From Hippopus hippopus (lineage: Eukaryota > Mollusca > Bivalvia > Cardiida > Cardiidae), in contig OX328100.1 of NCBI GenBank assembly GCA_946811185.2, positions 17,782,999 to 17,846,998 of the forward strand: 64,000 bases of DNA, in the 5' to 3' direction. Shown piece by piece: positions 49,306 to 59,246 of the stretch (position 1 is the first letter of the stretch; each line of letters opens with the position of its first letter). The position numbers and the translations under genes were made by a program. Under the pieces are notes generated by a model, which worked only from the letters and a program-made list of their open reading frames with translations, was not told where the DNA came from and ran no database searches.

Positions 49306-49526
49306 CTCTTTACCACACGAGAAAAATTTTGACTTGTCCAAATTGAAAACATTTGCAGACAAAAATTCAAATGTGACTCATTTGGGGATATTAATCTTTG
49401 ATAGGGTAGAAAACAATGTGGGAAAAGGAGAAAATGCTGGTTACCAGCATTTTCTCCTTTTCCCACAATGTTTTCTAAAACCATCTTCTTCAGGGCTGTT
49501 AAAAGTCGGGATTGTGTGGTATAGAG
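49306..49526 (-). mobile_element. TT1 MITE, complete, near consensus
   Basis: TTAA 49302-49305 and 49527-49530; hairpin one mismatch (AACAATGTGGG). Confidence 0.95.
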
Positions 49527-49636
49527 TTAATAAACTAAAAAGGACTCTTTCAGATATGGATAAAGACGTAAACAATGCGATTTCTTAAGTGGTGTTTTGA
49601 GCAAAAAAAGGCCATAGTTAAAATAAGTACAAATCC

Positions 49637-49705
49637 TAGATCAGGCATTGCTTTTTGCATTCTAATCTTGATCTGCACCTGTGGCAAAAACAGTTGTATA
49701 TATCA
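49637..49705 (-). mobile_element. TT2b, degenerate
   Basis: TAGATCAGGCATTGC, TTGCATTCTAATCTTGATCTGCAC. Confidence 0.5.
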
Positions 49706-49774
49706 CAGTTGGAACTATCACCATAATGTTAAAATATGTATTATGTACTTCCAAATTTTGAAACAGATCATTAA

Positions 49775-49995
49775 CACTTTACCAAATGACAAAATTTTGG
49801 ACTGGTCTAAATTGAAAGCATTTGCAGACGACAAAATGAATGTGATTCAAACATCAAAATTTGTGCTTGGAAGGTTAGAAAACATTGTGGGAAATGGAGA
49901 AAATGCTGGTTACCAGCATTTTCTCCTTTTCTCACAATGTTTTCAAGAGCCTTCTAACTCAGGGTCGTTAAATCATGGGATTATTTGGTATAGGG
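49775..49995 (-). mobile_element. TT1 MITE, complete
   Basis: TTAA 49771-49774 and 49996-49999. Hairpin two mismatches (GGGAAATGGAG; CTTTTCTCACA). The 209-codon frame overlapping here is element sequence read through. Confidence 0.94.
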
Positions 49996-50001
49996 TTAAA
50001 G

Positions 50002-50147
50002 GGCAATTTCTCCTTTTGCCACAATTGTTTTTAAAACTGTTTTATTCAAAAAGGAGAAAGCTGGGTTTATTTGTGCAACTTTCATATTTTGTCACCTGCA
50101 GAAGTTTTCAATTTCCAAGACTCTACAATTTGTCATTTGGTAAAGAT
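50002..50147 (+). mobile_element. TT1 right half
   Basis: GCAATTTCTCCTTTTGCCAC to CATTTGGTAAAGA before TTAA 50148-50151. Confidence 0.7.
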
Positions 50148-50151
50148 TTAA

Positions 50152-50371
50152 CCTTTTACTGCACAATCCTGAGTTTCAACGACTTGGAGGAAGTAGGCTT
50201 TTGAAAACATTGTGAGAAAAAGAGAAAATGCTGGTAACCAGTGTTTTCACTTTTTTCCACAATGTTTTCTGTCCTTTCAATAGGAAATTGCATCATTTTA
50301 GCCATAACTGAATTGTCGTCTGCAGAAGCTTTCACTTTCAAAGAGTCTAAAATCTGTTGTTTGGTAAAGAG
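50152..50371 (+). mobile_element. TT1 MITE, complete
   Basis: TTAA 50148-50151 and 50372-50375. Arms show GTGAGAAAAAGAG and CACTTTTTTCCAC. Confidence 0.93.
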
Positions 50372-50414
50372 TTAAGTTGAGAAAGGCACTTCAGATGTTC
50401 AGATTATCTTTTAA

Positions 50415-50626
50415 CCCTTTTTACAACACAGTTGCGAGTTTTAACGACCCCATAGAACAGATTTTTTGAAAACATTGGTGGAAAAGGAGAAGTGCTGATA
50501 ACCAGCATTTTCTCCTTTTCCCACAACGTTTTCTACCCTATCACAGACAGAAATCATCATTTCGGATACATTTGTTGTTTGCAAATGCTCTGAATTTGGT
50601 CCAAAATTTTGTCATTTGGTAAAGAA
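50415..50626 (+). mobile_element. TT1 MITE, complete
   Basis: TTAA 50411-50414 and 50627-50630; CCCTTTTTACAACACAGTTG; small deletion in left arm (GGAGAAGTGCTG). Confidence 0.93.
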
Positions 50627-50630
50627 TTAA

Positions 50631-50851
50631 CTCTTTACCACACAATCCCGACTTTTAACGACCCTTAGAAAGAAGCCTATAGAAAACATTGTGGGAAAAG
50701 GAGAAAATGCTGGTAACCAGCATTTTCTCCTTTTCCCACAATATTTTCTACCCTTTCAAAGTCAGAAATCATCATATTACCAAGAGTTAATTTGTTGTCT
50801 GCAGATGCTTTGAATTTGGTTCAGTCCAAAAATTTGTCGTTTGGTAAAGAA
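50631..50851 (+). mobile_element. TT1 MITE, complete, near consensus
   Basis: Shares TTAA 50627-50630; right TTAA 50852-50855; one hairpin mismatch (CACAATATTTTC). Confidence 0.96.
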
Positions 50852-51056
50852 TTAAGGGCTTCTATGCTGTTGTACTGGATCAAGGACATAACTTGATACA
50901 AAGCTGTGACATCTAAGTTGGTAATTATATTGCTCTTTTGAAAAAAGAAAAAAGTTGTTTGTGCGTTAGGAAATTAGGTATCTTCAAGGATAATATTCTG
51001 AAAACGTGATTGAGATTGTATTGTAGGCATTGTGAAATGTTACAGGAAAGGTATAA

Positions 51057-51262
51057 CCCCTACACCAGACAACAAATTTTTAGACTTGTCCAAATTGAAC
51101 GGATTTGCAGACAAAAATTCATTGTGGCTCGAAAGTCTTTAAAATTATAGTTATCATTCCAGCAAAAAGAGGTAATGCTGTTTACTAGTATTTCCTGCTT
51201 TTCCTATGATGTTTTCATAAGACTTCTGTAACATACCACACATGATTGTTTGGGTTGTCTGT
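51057..51262 (-). mobile_element. TT1 MITE, diverged
   Basis: CCCCTACACCAGACAACAAA left, GAACGGATTTGCAGACAAAA, damaged hairpin, right ATGATTGTTTGGG. Confidence 0.8.
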
Positions 51263-51268
51263 TTGTAT

Positions 51269-51342
51269 GGTAATAAACACTGTTTTTAACATTACTTCAG
51301 TTATATCTCGGTGGCCAGTGCACCTATCCATGCTCTCCTAGG
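51269..51342 (-). mobile_element. S1 SINE 3' fragment
   Basis: CACTGTTTTTAACATTACTTC, GGCCAGTGCACCTATCCATG. Confidence 0.75.
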
Positions 51343-51531
51343 ATTGGATTGTTTGGGAAGGAGGCCAAAAAATCATGTCAGCAACAAACACAAGGCCAGG
51401 AACTTTGCATGAATGTTTGTTTGATTGCCTTTCTTCTACTAACAAAAACTTATGGACAGATCATTATCAAATATCAACTAAGAAATCAGGTTATCAAAAG
51501 TATGATTACCGTGTTATATCAGTTTGAAACC

Positions 51532-52420
51532 TCTACCACATGACAAAATTTTAGACTTGTTTTATGGTGGCATATTTCTGCTGCGAGATACGAGATAGCT
51601 GTTGCGATAATTTAAGAGAACTATCGTGATAAAACAGGTTCCTTAAAATATTATCTAGATAACAAAAATTTTCATGATAAAAATATCGCGATAATTCTAA
51701 CTGTTATCATAATTTTCTTTTGCTTTCGTGCCCATAACTGACATTCACGATATCTATAATTAGATGGAGTTTCGGAACATCTTCGTCTACAACCTTATGA
51801 ATTCTCCTTTTCCCTGAATGGTTTTAAAGTTGTTCGTAGGAGGCATTTCGAGTTGTCTTTGTGATTTTACAGACTTCTGTTCATTTCGAGTCTTGTCAAA
51901 ATTTACCAATTAAGCTACAATTGTTAATGATTCAAGTTTTTACTTACTGCAATTTTGTGAAGTCAAAAACTACCGAGTTCATCCAAATGATAAATTTTCC
52001 ATTTATAGATATCGAGAAACATATAGAACTATCACGATAATTTTATCTCGAATGTCAGCTTCGTGCACGATTGAGAAATTTTGCGTTAAATTATTAAGTT
52101 TACTGTGATATTTTTTTCAGAAAACTTTTCACTATCTCGATAAAATTTCCAGGAAACTTTAATTTATCGCGATAGTTTTTTAAAATTATCATGATAGCTA
52201 TCTCGTGGCAGAAATATGCCACCATATTGTTCAAATTTGAAGCATCTTCAGATGACAATCTCATTGTGACCCAAATAATGGGAATTTTCTCTGAAAGGAC
52301 AGAAACCAGTGTGGGAAAAGGAGATAATGCTAGTTACCAGCATTTTCTCCTTTTCCCACAAAGTTTTCAAAGGCCTTCTTCTTCAGGGTTGTTAAAGCTG
52401 TGAATCATGTAATAAAGGGT
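51532..52420 (-). mobile_element. TT1 MITE hosting a 665-bp element
   Basis: CTCTACCACATGACAAAATT to GACTTGTT; resumes CAAATTTGAAGCATCTTCAG (52232) through the hairpin to GAATCATGTAATAAAGGG. Joined host reads GACTTGTTCAAATTTGAAGC, matching the family. Confidence 0.9.
51562..52226. mobile_element. Terminal-inverted-repeat element, 5-bp duplication
   Basis: Ends TTATGGTGGCATATTTCTGC and GCAGAAATATGCCACCATA; inner ends GAGATACGAGATAGCT and AGCTATCTCG. TTGTT at 51557-51561 and 52227-52231. Interior rich in ATCGCGATA/ATCGTGATA motifs. No frame beyond about 64 codons. Superfamily undecided. Confidence 0.88.
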
Positions 52421-52449
52421 TAGCACTTCAAGAGCTTTTCAGAACTACT

Positions 52450-52560
52450 GTTGCCTCTGCAGCCAGTGTAGATCAAGATCAGACTACACAAAATTGGCAG
52501 TCTGATCTGTTACCTACTCTGCCTGCATTGCCTGCAAACATAATGGACCATGGCAACCTT
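52450..52560 (+). mobile_element. TT2 element, partial
   Basis: GTGTAGATCAAGATCAGACT, TGGCAGTCTGATC, then CTGCCTGCATTGCCTGCAAA. Confidence 0.7.
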
Positions 52561-52592
52561 GAAATTGCTTTTATACATCTTATTTCTAGTTG

Positions 52593-52734
52593 TAATCATT
52601 ATAATCCACACGAGCTTTCGAAGGTACAACCATCTTCCTCAGGTGTAATCCTGTGATACAATGCATTGTATCACAGGATTACACCTGAGGAAGATGGTTG
52701 TACCTTCGAAAGCTTGTGTGGATTATAATAATTA
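52593..52734. repeat. 142-bp near-perfect palindrome
   Basis: 71-bp arms meeting at ATG|CAT (52663/52664) with no spacer. Arm segments: ATAATCCACACGAGCTTTCG, GGTACAACCATCTTCCTCAG and TGTAATCCTGTGATACAATG. Only about two mismatches (for example CACGAGC versus GCTTGTG). Confidence 0.95.
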
Positions 52735-52823
52735 AAATTAATATTTCTCAAGAAGAGGATATCATGTCTTATTTTCTAGAATAAAAAATGTCTCTTGGGA
52801 TTTGGCACTCAAAGGGTTCAGTC

Positions 52824-52906
52824 AGGTATGGATCAAACAGCAGAAAATTCTTGGGATTCTCCTGTTATCAGAGCCATGTTCTTGTTCATGATTTAGTGTT
52901 TAATTT
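52824..52906 (+). repeat. Direct repeat, left copy
   Basis: GATCAAACAGCAGAAAATTC, TTCTCCTGTTATCAGAGCCA, GTTCATGATTTAGTGTTTAA recur at 55835-55945, on the far side of the TT1+TT5 block. Confidence 0.85.
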
Positions 52907-52908
52907 AA

Positions 52909-53128
52909 CCTTTACCAAACAATCCTGGGTTTTAACAGTCTTGAGGAAGAAGGCTTTGGAAAACTTTAAGGAAAAAGGAGAAAATGTTGGTAACCACCAT
53001 TTTCTCCTTTTCCCATTATGTTTTCTGCCGGTAAATCTGCCCTTTAACGAATTTGAAACACGTTTAATTTGTCATTGGCAAATGCTTTAAATTTAGACAA
53101 GTCCAAAGTTGTGTTGTTTTGTAAGGGA
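52909..53128 (+). mobile_element. TT1 MITE, complete
   Basis: TTAA 52905-52908 and 53129-53132; hairpin with GTTGGTAACCACC centre; right end GTTTTGTAAGGGA. Confidence 0.92.
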
Positions 53129-53879
53129 TTAAAGGCCCTATAGCTGCCAAAAGTAAACATTGTGGCTGTTAAAATTTATATCATAATATTGAAATGTGTG
53201 TAAATTATTGTGAAGATGGCAATCTGTAATTGTACAGTCGTTCCATTTGTTAAGGGTTTTGTAGAAAAATGAAATCTAAAACTAAGTTAAAAGTTGCCAG
53301 GTTGCTCTATCTTTTCTTTTACCCCCGAGTTCAAAATTCATTTTTCTGCCAGCCACTACACTTGGACTGGACTAACCGTTAGGAGTGTAACGATACATCG
53401 GACTATCGATGGATTGCGATGGTGAACGTGTCGATGCTACTGCATCGATTGTTACGTTGAAAATCAATAAATATCGTCGGTAGTTACCTCAAATATCGAT
53501 AGTTTCGATAGTTTCACTGACAAGAAAGAGAGAGAAAATACTGCAATTCGCTAATGTATTCGGACGCCCTAAAAGTTCGGACATGTTTAATTATTTACAA
53601 AAATAATCTATTTTTTAATTCTTTCTCTGAACACTTCCAAAAGCAAGTTTTCCTAAATATTCGGACATTCCGTAACGTTAATTTCCCAAAATATATGACG
53701 GGTAATTTTTTGGAATATGTTTTCAATAATGATCGGCTGCATAATATTCATTTCTGCATAGCAATGTTCATCGTTACCAGAACGAATCCTTCGAGAGCTG
53801 ATTAACTCGGTGGTAATTTTAAGTCATGAAATTAGACCAAAATAATTGCAACATTAAGGGTGTTTTTGTTAAAAACTTC

Positions 53880-53985
53880 TCACCAAAGCAAAAAGTGTGG
53901 ATTTAGATCAAAGATCAGACCAAACAGTCTGCCTACAGTCAAATCTTAATCTACACAGGCCGCCAAAACCATAACCGTGCGTGTT
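53880..53985 (-). mobile_element. TT2b piece inside the hAT-like insertion
   Basis: TTTAGATCAAAGATCAGACC, then CAAATCTTAATCTACACAGG; ends unclear. Confidence 0.65.
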
Positions 53986-54529
53986 GTCCCTCCATAAGCA
54001 ATAAATAAGTCTACTATGAAAAATGAATACTAAACCTCATTCTCTCTTTTCTTTATTTATCAGTAATCCATTTCGAATGCATTCCTTTTATTTCGGCTGC
54101 AAGGAATTAGATTAAGTTTTAGAAAACAGCAGCACTTTTTTATGCGGACTACACAAAACGTGACACGACTGGCGTGTTCTTGAAATAGCTATATTACTAA
54201 ATGCAAAAAGGCTTTATCAGCTGGTGTACATGTAAATCGTGCATGAAATAGGCTTATTGCATGGTCACTTTGAATTGATTGGAGGTCGACCTGCAGCCAG
54301 ATATAAGTTTCTTCGAGTAGACCAGTTTCAGTGTGTAAATTAAACAGGTGCGTTACAACTCAGTCGCTTCGAATGATTTGCGTGTTACGTTATACCCCTT
54401 ATCCAAATTTTACTGCAAACATTTGTGTACCCACGACAGGCAGACAGGCATCTTGTAGACAGATGGCTTTTAATATAGATCTACATTATGGTCGTTCTGA
54501 TTTACTCTGCAAGATGGCAATTTTGAAAG

Positions 54530-54610
54530 TTGGCGGATGGTGTAGATAGACATCAGACTAAACAGAACACGCTGTCTGATCTTGGATCTATACCATCCAC
54601 TTCTGTACTA
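54530..54610 (+). mobile_element. TT2 piece inside the hAT-like insertion
   Basis: GCGGATGGTGTAGATAGACA, TCAGACTAAACAG, CTGTCTGATCTTGGATCTAT, ACCATCC. Confidence 0.7.
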
Positions 54611-55597
54611 TGACTTAACTCGTATTAGAAAGCTACTTCTTTCTCGGGCTAAAAAAGGTAAGATAATGTTTAACAGTGTTCCCACTCGCGCAAATCATTA
54701 CGTAAATCACGTTATAGAATTGAAATTTACGTAACAAATTCTGGTTACACCCGAGACTTCGAAAATGCATGGACAAAAAAGGCCATTATACGCTTTTCTT
54801 GTGAAAAATGACAGGTTTTGAAGTTACTTGTTACCCTCATTGACAATCTTTTTGTCAAATCATGTGGAAATACCTAGCCAGAACTTAACAGACATGAAAA
54901 ACTGATCAGAGTAAAAAACACGGAAACCCATGACACAACAAAATGTCTCTTTGACATTGTCCGATCAGAGTCACTTAAGATCGTCTTTTCAGCTTTTTAA
55001 TGACTATAAGCAGTAAATTTATACAAACATCTTAATATAACACACTTTTTGGATACACATACAACAAGGTAAAACCTATTATTTCGGCCACCCCCTTTTT
55101 TTCAGAATGATAATTTCTTAAAGATTTGGACACTAAACAAAAATTATTATTTTTTCTGTATGAATATATTGGCCAATTATGGATAAAATTAGATAAATTC
55201 TATCAACTCAAAAAAACCTTAAGGGCTCACATTTAAAAGGTGATTTCTTTAAAAGTTTAAAGTTGCTTTATAATTACTTTTTATTAGGTGTGTTCATGAA
55301 CCACCAGCATTTGTCAGCATTTTGTGCTTTGCACGCTGTTGTATATCAATCAGACTTAAAAGTTGACTTCTTCAAAAGTTCAGAGTAATCAAGTATGTTA
55401 AAATGTTTGTGAGCCATCTGCATTTAGAAAAAATTGTCATTGAAATTTATTGAGCATCTTGCATTTAACTCTATTTTCCCCTTTATTTGCTATTCAAAAG
55501 TATACTCAAGTAGAATTTAAACTACTCGGAGAAAGTATTAGTCTAAAACATGGTTTCAAGATGTAATTTGGTGAAATTCATCTGTTGCAATTCATCC

Positions 55598-55695
55598 AAT
55601 AGTATTGCAATAGTATTGCAATAGTAACAGGCAATATCAATACTATTGCAATAGTATTTTTTCCAATGTCAATACTATCGCAATAGTAGATTTTG
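55598..55695. repeat. Subterminal ACTATTGCAATAGT palindrome cluster
   Basis: Four or more copies of AATAGTATTGCAATAGTA-type palindromes close to the right end of the hAT-like insertion; possible transposase-binding subterminal repeats. Confidence 0.75.
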
Positions 55696-55834
55696 GCCTC
55701 AATAGTCAACCCTACTGACCGTACAATAACAGATTGTCATCTTCACAATAATTTCCACACTTTTAAATGGTACAGTTTTAATTTAAATGCATTTCACCAC
55801 CCTATTGTTTTTTTTGCAGTTACAGGACCTTTAA

Positions 55835-55950
55835 GGTACTGAATCAAACAGCAGAAAATTCTTGCTGTTCTCCTGTAATCAGGGCCACTGTTCATGTTCA
55901 TTATTTAGAATATAGCAAAATGTGTTATTGTTTAATTTCTCAAAAACTTG
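55835..55950 (+). repeat. Direct repeat, right copy
   Basis: GAATCAAACAGCAGAAAATTC, TTCTCCTGTAATCAGGGCCA, GTTCATTATTTAG, GTTTAATTTC; pairs with 52824-52906. Confidence 0.85.
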
Positions 55951-56207
55951 TGTAATTTGTAGATCAGGTTAGTGGTACAGGCTGAGGGGCAGATAACAGG
56001 TGAGTGGAGCACATGTGCAGCTCTGAAATAAGATACTTGGACCTGTTTGCTTGACTAGGTCAAGGTGATCAGTCATTACAACTTGTACAAGGAACACATA
56101 GAAAAAACTACATGCCCTAATAACTCTCTCTATTGATCCTATTTTTCATAACCTGCCCCTTCTAGTTGAAAAGTTGTGGGACATAAATCAGAACTAGAAA
56201 TGTTTAA

Positions 56208-56413
56208 CTCTGTACCAAATGATCCCATGTTTAGAGAAATACGAAAGGCTTTAGAAAACATTGTGGGAAAGGGAGAGAGTGCATTTTGTCCTTTTCGGAC
56301 AATGTCTTCTATCCTTTCTGATAAAAATCTGATCATTTTTTTAAATGTTTAATTTTTTGCTTGCAAATATGCTTTCAATTAAGGCCAGTATAAAATTTTG
56401 TTTTTGGTAAAGA
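56208..56413 (+). mobile_element. TT1 MITE with shortened hairpin
   Basis: TTAA 56204-56207; CTCTGTACCAAATGATCCC; GTGGGAAAGGGAGAGAGTGC joined to CATTTTGTCCTTTTCGG, centre lost; right TTGGTAAAGAG then TTGA. Confidence 0.85.
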
Positions 56414-56432
56414 GTTGATAATATGAAAACAA

Positions 56433-56650
56433 AAACTTTACCAAATGACAAAATGTTAGACTTGTCTAAATTGCAAGCATTTGCAGATGAAAAAATAAAC
56501 GTGACTCAAAAATTGAATTTTGTGATTAGAAGGGTAGAAAACATTGTGAGAAAAGGAGTAATGGGTAATCAGCATTTTCTTCTTTTCCCACAATATTTTC
56601 AAAAGGTTTTTTCCTCAGGGTCGTGAAAACTTGGGATTGTGAGGGAAAGA
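56433..56650 (-). mobile_element. TT1 MITE, nearly complete
   Basis: CTTTACCAAATGACAAAATG left; hairpin centre altered (GGAGTAATGGGTAATCAGC); right GGGATTGTGAGGGAAAGAGG. Confidence 0.86.
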
Positions 56651-56879
56651 GGTAAACCCATTATACTTTTGCAAGTTGTTTTTCCATCAATCAAATCAAG
56701 AATGGAAATTTCTTTTTTTTTAATCATACACAAAAATTTGTGAAAAAAGCAGTTTGTGAACATAAAATAGTATTGATTGTGATATAATTTGATCGTAATA
56801 TTTGTGTGAACAAAGGCATTGGAAAAGAAATTGTGTTTTTGTGAAAGGATTATCAGTGGCCTAGTTGTAGGTCTATAAA

Positions 56880-57321
56880 TCTTTTGAAAAAAAATGTAGA
56901 CTTGTCCGTAGCTAAAGCATGTGTAGATGAAAAATTAACTCTTTACCAAACGACAAAATGTTAGACTAGTCCTAGTCCTGGAAGCATTTGCAGACGACAA
57001 AGTTAATGTGACTCAAAAATTGAAATTTGTTTTGGGAAGAGAAGAAAACATTGTGGGAAAAGGAGAAAATGCTGGTTACCAGCATTTTCTCCTTTTCCCA
57101 CAAGGTTTTCAAAAGCTTTCCTTCACAGGGTCGTGAATACCAGGGCTTGTTTGGTAAAGAGTTAAATGTGCCTCAACTGATGTGTTTTTTTTTTAAAAGG
57201 ACAGAAAATACAGTGGGAAAAATAGAGCTGGTAACTAGCATTTTCTCCCTACCTCAAAATTGTTTTTGAAAGCCTTCTTCTTTTAGGTCATTATAACATT
57301 CTGATTGTTTGGTAAAGTGTT
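56880..57321 (-). mobile_element. TT1 MITE hosting another TT1
   Basis: Left AAATGTAGACTTGTCCGTAG to GATGAAAAA; right ATGTGCCTCAACTGATGTG to GATTGTTTGGTAAAGTG. The break is at the family's internal AAATTAAATG site. Confidence 0.88.
56939..57161 (-). mobile_element. TT1 MITE nested in TT1
   Basis: TTAA 56935-56938 and 57162-57165. One hairpin mismatch (CACAAGGTTTTC). The tract AGTCCTAGTCCTGG includes a small duplication. Confidence 0.95.
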
Positions 57322-57538
57322 TACCCTTTACAACATAATCCTGACTTTTGACTGCCCTGAGGAAGATGGTTATTGAAAACATTGTGAAAAAGGAGAAAAT
57401 GCTGGTAACCAGCATTTTCTCCTTTTCCTGAGATAGTTTTCTATCCTATAGGAAAAAAATCGTGTATTGAGTATTATTTTTGTCGTCTGCAAATGTTTTC
57501 AGCTTGGACAAAGTTAAATTTTTTTTCTGTGTGGAAAA
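57322..57538 (+). mobile_element. TT1 MITE, TTAA lost
   Basis: TTTACCCTTTACAACATAATCC left; near-complete hairpin; right end CTGTGTGGAAAAGTGC. Confidence 0.87.
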
Positions 57539-57539
57539 G

Positions 57540-58270
57540 TGCTTTAGCTTACTGGATTACAAAAAGTATAGTTAACTTATGTTTGAATTGTAGAGAGAAA
57601 AAAATGTGACTGGTAGATCGATAAAGTGTATATTACTGCTATCAAATAATGCTTGGATTTATTCATAAGGACCTAAAGACATGCATTTTCTTGCTGAAAA
57701 ATGTCAGGTAGTCACTTTCTTTTCATTGGGTGTAGTTCACCTATGAGCCCTGGGAGCTCAAGAGGTAGAAGCAATTTTGATAGCATGTTGCTTGTTACTC
57801 TTCATGATATTACTGTGTGCTCAAACATTGCCTTGTTTACTACAGGGACTATAGTTTTCATGGAATTTATAATTTCTTGATCATGTTTAACTGTAAGAAA
57901 ATACAGGTCCAATTAATAGCATTTTCAAGGTTGCTCTTATGTGGTTAGATATAGTATTTCATAAAAGTATATGATGCGATTCCTGTGAAAACCAGGATGC
58001 ATCAGAATAAGTGGGCTGTGGTATGATAGGACTGAAACGAGGTTGAAAGCTGCACAGAACACTTACAGTTGAATTGATTCAAAAAGACAGTGACGGATTA
58101 AAACAAAGTATCACTGGTTGGTATAGACCAATTTTGTGCATAAATTGATGAAATCTTCAGCACAAAATGAAATGAATATTTTTAGAATGAAGAAAAGAAT
58201 TAATTACTGCAATTTTTAGGGTGTATTGGTACTGCAACTTTTAGGCTGTATTGGTGAGCTATCACAACAA
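57540..58270. other. Mostly unassigned
   Basis: GTATGATAGGACTGAAACGA and GTTGAAAGCTGCACAGAACAC (about 58021-58062) may be a worn S1 3' end. No other family recognised. Confidence 0.4.
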
Positions 58271-58274
58271 AAGA

Positions 58275-58345
58275 TCTTGCAAGGTGGATATAGGATTAGA
58301 TTGCTCTTCCTGTACTGCCTGATTTTGATCTCCACTGCCTGCTTG
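58275..58345 (-). mobile_element. TT2b, degenerate
   Basis: GATATAGGATTAGATTGC, TACTGCCTGATTTTGATC, CACTGCCTGC. Confidence 0.52.
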
Positions 58346-58362
58346 AGTTACCAGTTTTGTTC

Positions 58363-58582
58363 TAACTCTTTACCAAACAACCAAATTTTTGACTTGACCA
58401 AATCTAAAACAATTGCAGACGACCAATAAAAAGTGTCTAAAATTGTGTCTATAATAGGTTGGAAAACATTGTTGGAAAAGTAGAAAATGCTGGTTAGCAG
58501 CATTTTCTTTTTTTACCACAATGTTTTCGAAAGTTTTCTTCCCCAAGGTGGTTAAAATTTGGGATTGTGTCAAGCAAAGACT
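58363..58582 (-). mobile_element. TT1 MITE, complete
   Basis: CTCTTTACCAAACAACCAAA left; hairpin GTTGGAAAAGTAG with centre GGTTAGCAG; right end GGGATTGTGTCAAGCAAAG decayed. Confidence 0.9.
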
Positions 58583-58839
58583 CACAGAATATCAGCCTCA
58601 GAGATCACAAAGTCATTACTAATCCTTACATTAAATCTGACTTGGGATGAACACCTTATCTTCTACAGACAACTTTTCTTGCCTTCCAGCAGACGACTTT
58701 GAAAACAGCATAGCATTTGGAAAATTGCTCATTGAGCAATTTCTTCTCTTGTCGTATTGTTATCACATTACATGTATATTCTTGCATCAAATTTTGACTT
58801 ATGTTGGTTTTCCAAGTTGCACATTGTGAGTGTGTTTAA

Positions 58840-59039
58840 CCTTTTACCCACAATCTGAGTTTTAACAATGCTAAGGAATGAAACTTTCAAAAACACGTTG
58901 CGTAAAACAGATAATGCTGTTAACCAGCATTTTTTCCTTTACCCACAATGTTTTAAAGACAGATACCATCATTTAAGCCACATGCAATCTGTAATCTGTA
59001 AATGCTTCCAATATGGTTAAGTCAAAATTTGAAGTCCGG
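58840..59039 (+). mobile_element. TT1 MITE, complete but diverged
   Basis: TTAA 58836-58839 and 59040-59043; left arm ACGTTGCGTAAAACAGATAA. Confidence 0.88.
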
Positions 59040-59043
59040 TTAA

Positions 59044-59242
59044 CCATTCACCACCCAGTCCTGAGAAAGAAGGCTTTTGAAAACATTGTTGGAAAAAGAG
59101 AAAATGATGGTAACCAATGTTTTCTCCATTTTCCACAATATTTTCCAACCTTCCCAAAACAAATTTCATTTCTAGTCACATTTATTTCATCTTCTGCAAA
59201 TGTTTTCAGTTTGGAAAAGCCTAAAATTTTGTTTGGTAAAAA
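59044..59242 (+). mobile_element. TT1 MITE, short left end
   Basis: Shares TTAA 59040-59043; CCATTCACCACCCAGTCC joins CTGAGAAAGAAGG (about 15 bp missing); right TTAA 59243-59246. Confidence 0.9.
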
Positions 59243-59246
59243 GTTA

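Larger units (their letters stand above)
53380..55714 (+). mobile_element. hAT-like insertion, 2335 bp
   Basis: Starts TAGGAGTGTAACGATACATC, ends AATAGTCAACCCTA; 8-bp duplication CTAACCGT (53372-53379) / CTGACCGT (55715-55722). The start is typical of some hAT elements; the ends match only over TAGG. Frames of 83 (53554-53805) and 72 codons (54331-54549) show no transposase features. Two TT2-like pieces lie inside. Confidence 0.75.
53133..55830 (+). mobile_element. TT5 element split by a 2.3-kb insertion
   Basis: TTAA 53129-53132 (shared with TT1) and 55831-55834. Ends AGGCCCTATAGCTGCC and TTTTGCAGTTACAGGACCT. About 355 bp without the insertion, in line with the 25-kb copy. Confidence 0.9.

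Noticed and set aside
49575..50204. 209-codon open frame, the longest in the window
   Set aside because: More than half is TT1 sequence (49775-50204). No domain, no codon bias and no homologous frame elsewhere.
8643..57269. Recurrent peptide of the form ENIVGKGENAGYQHFLLFPQ in many short open frames on both strands, suggesting a small-protein family
   Set aside because: It is the TT1 hairpin read through in the same phase. It appears from both strands because the DNA is palindromic, frames start at unrelated ATGs, and many copies carry stops.
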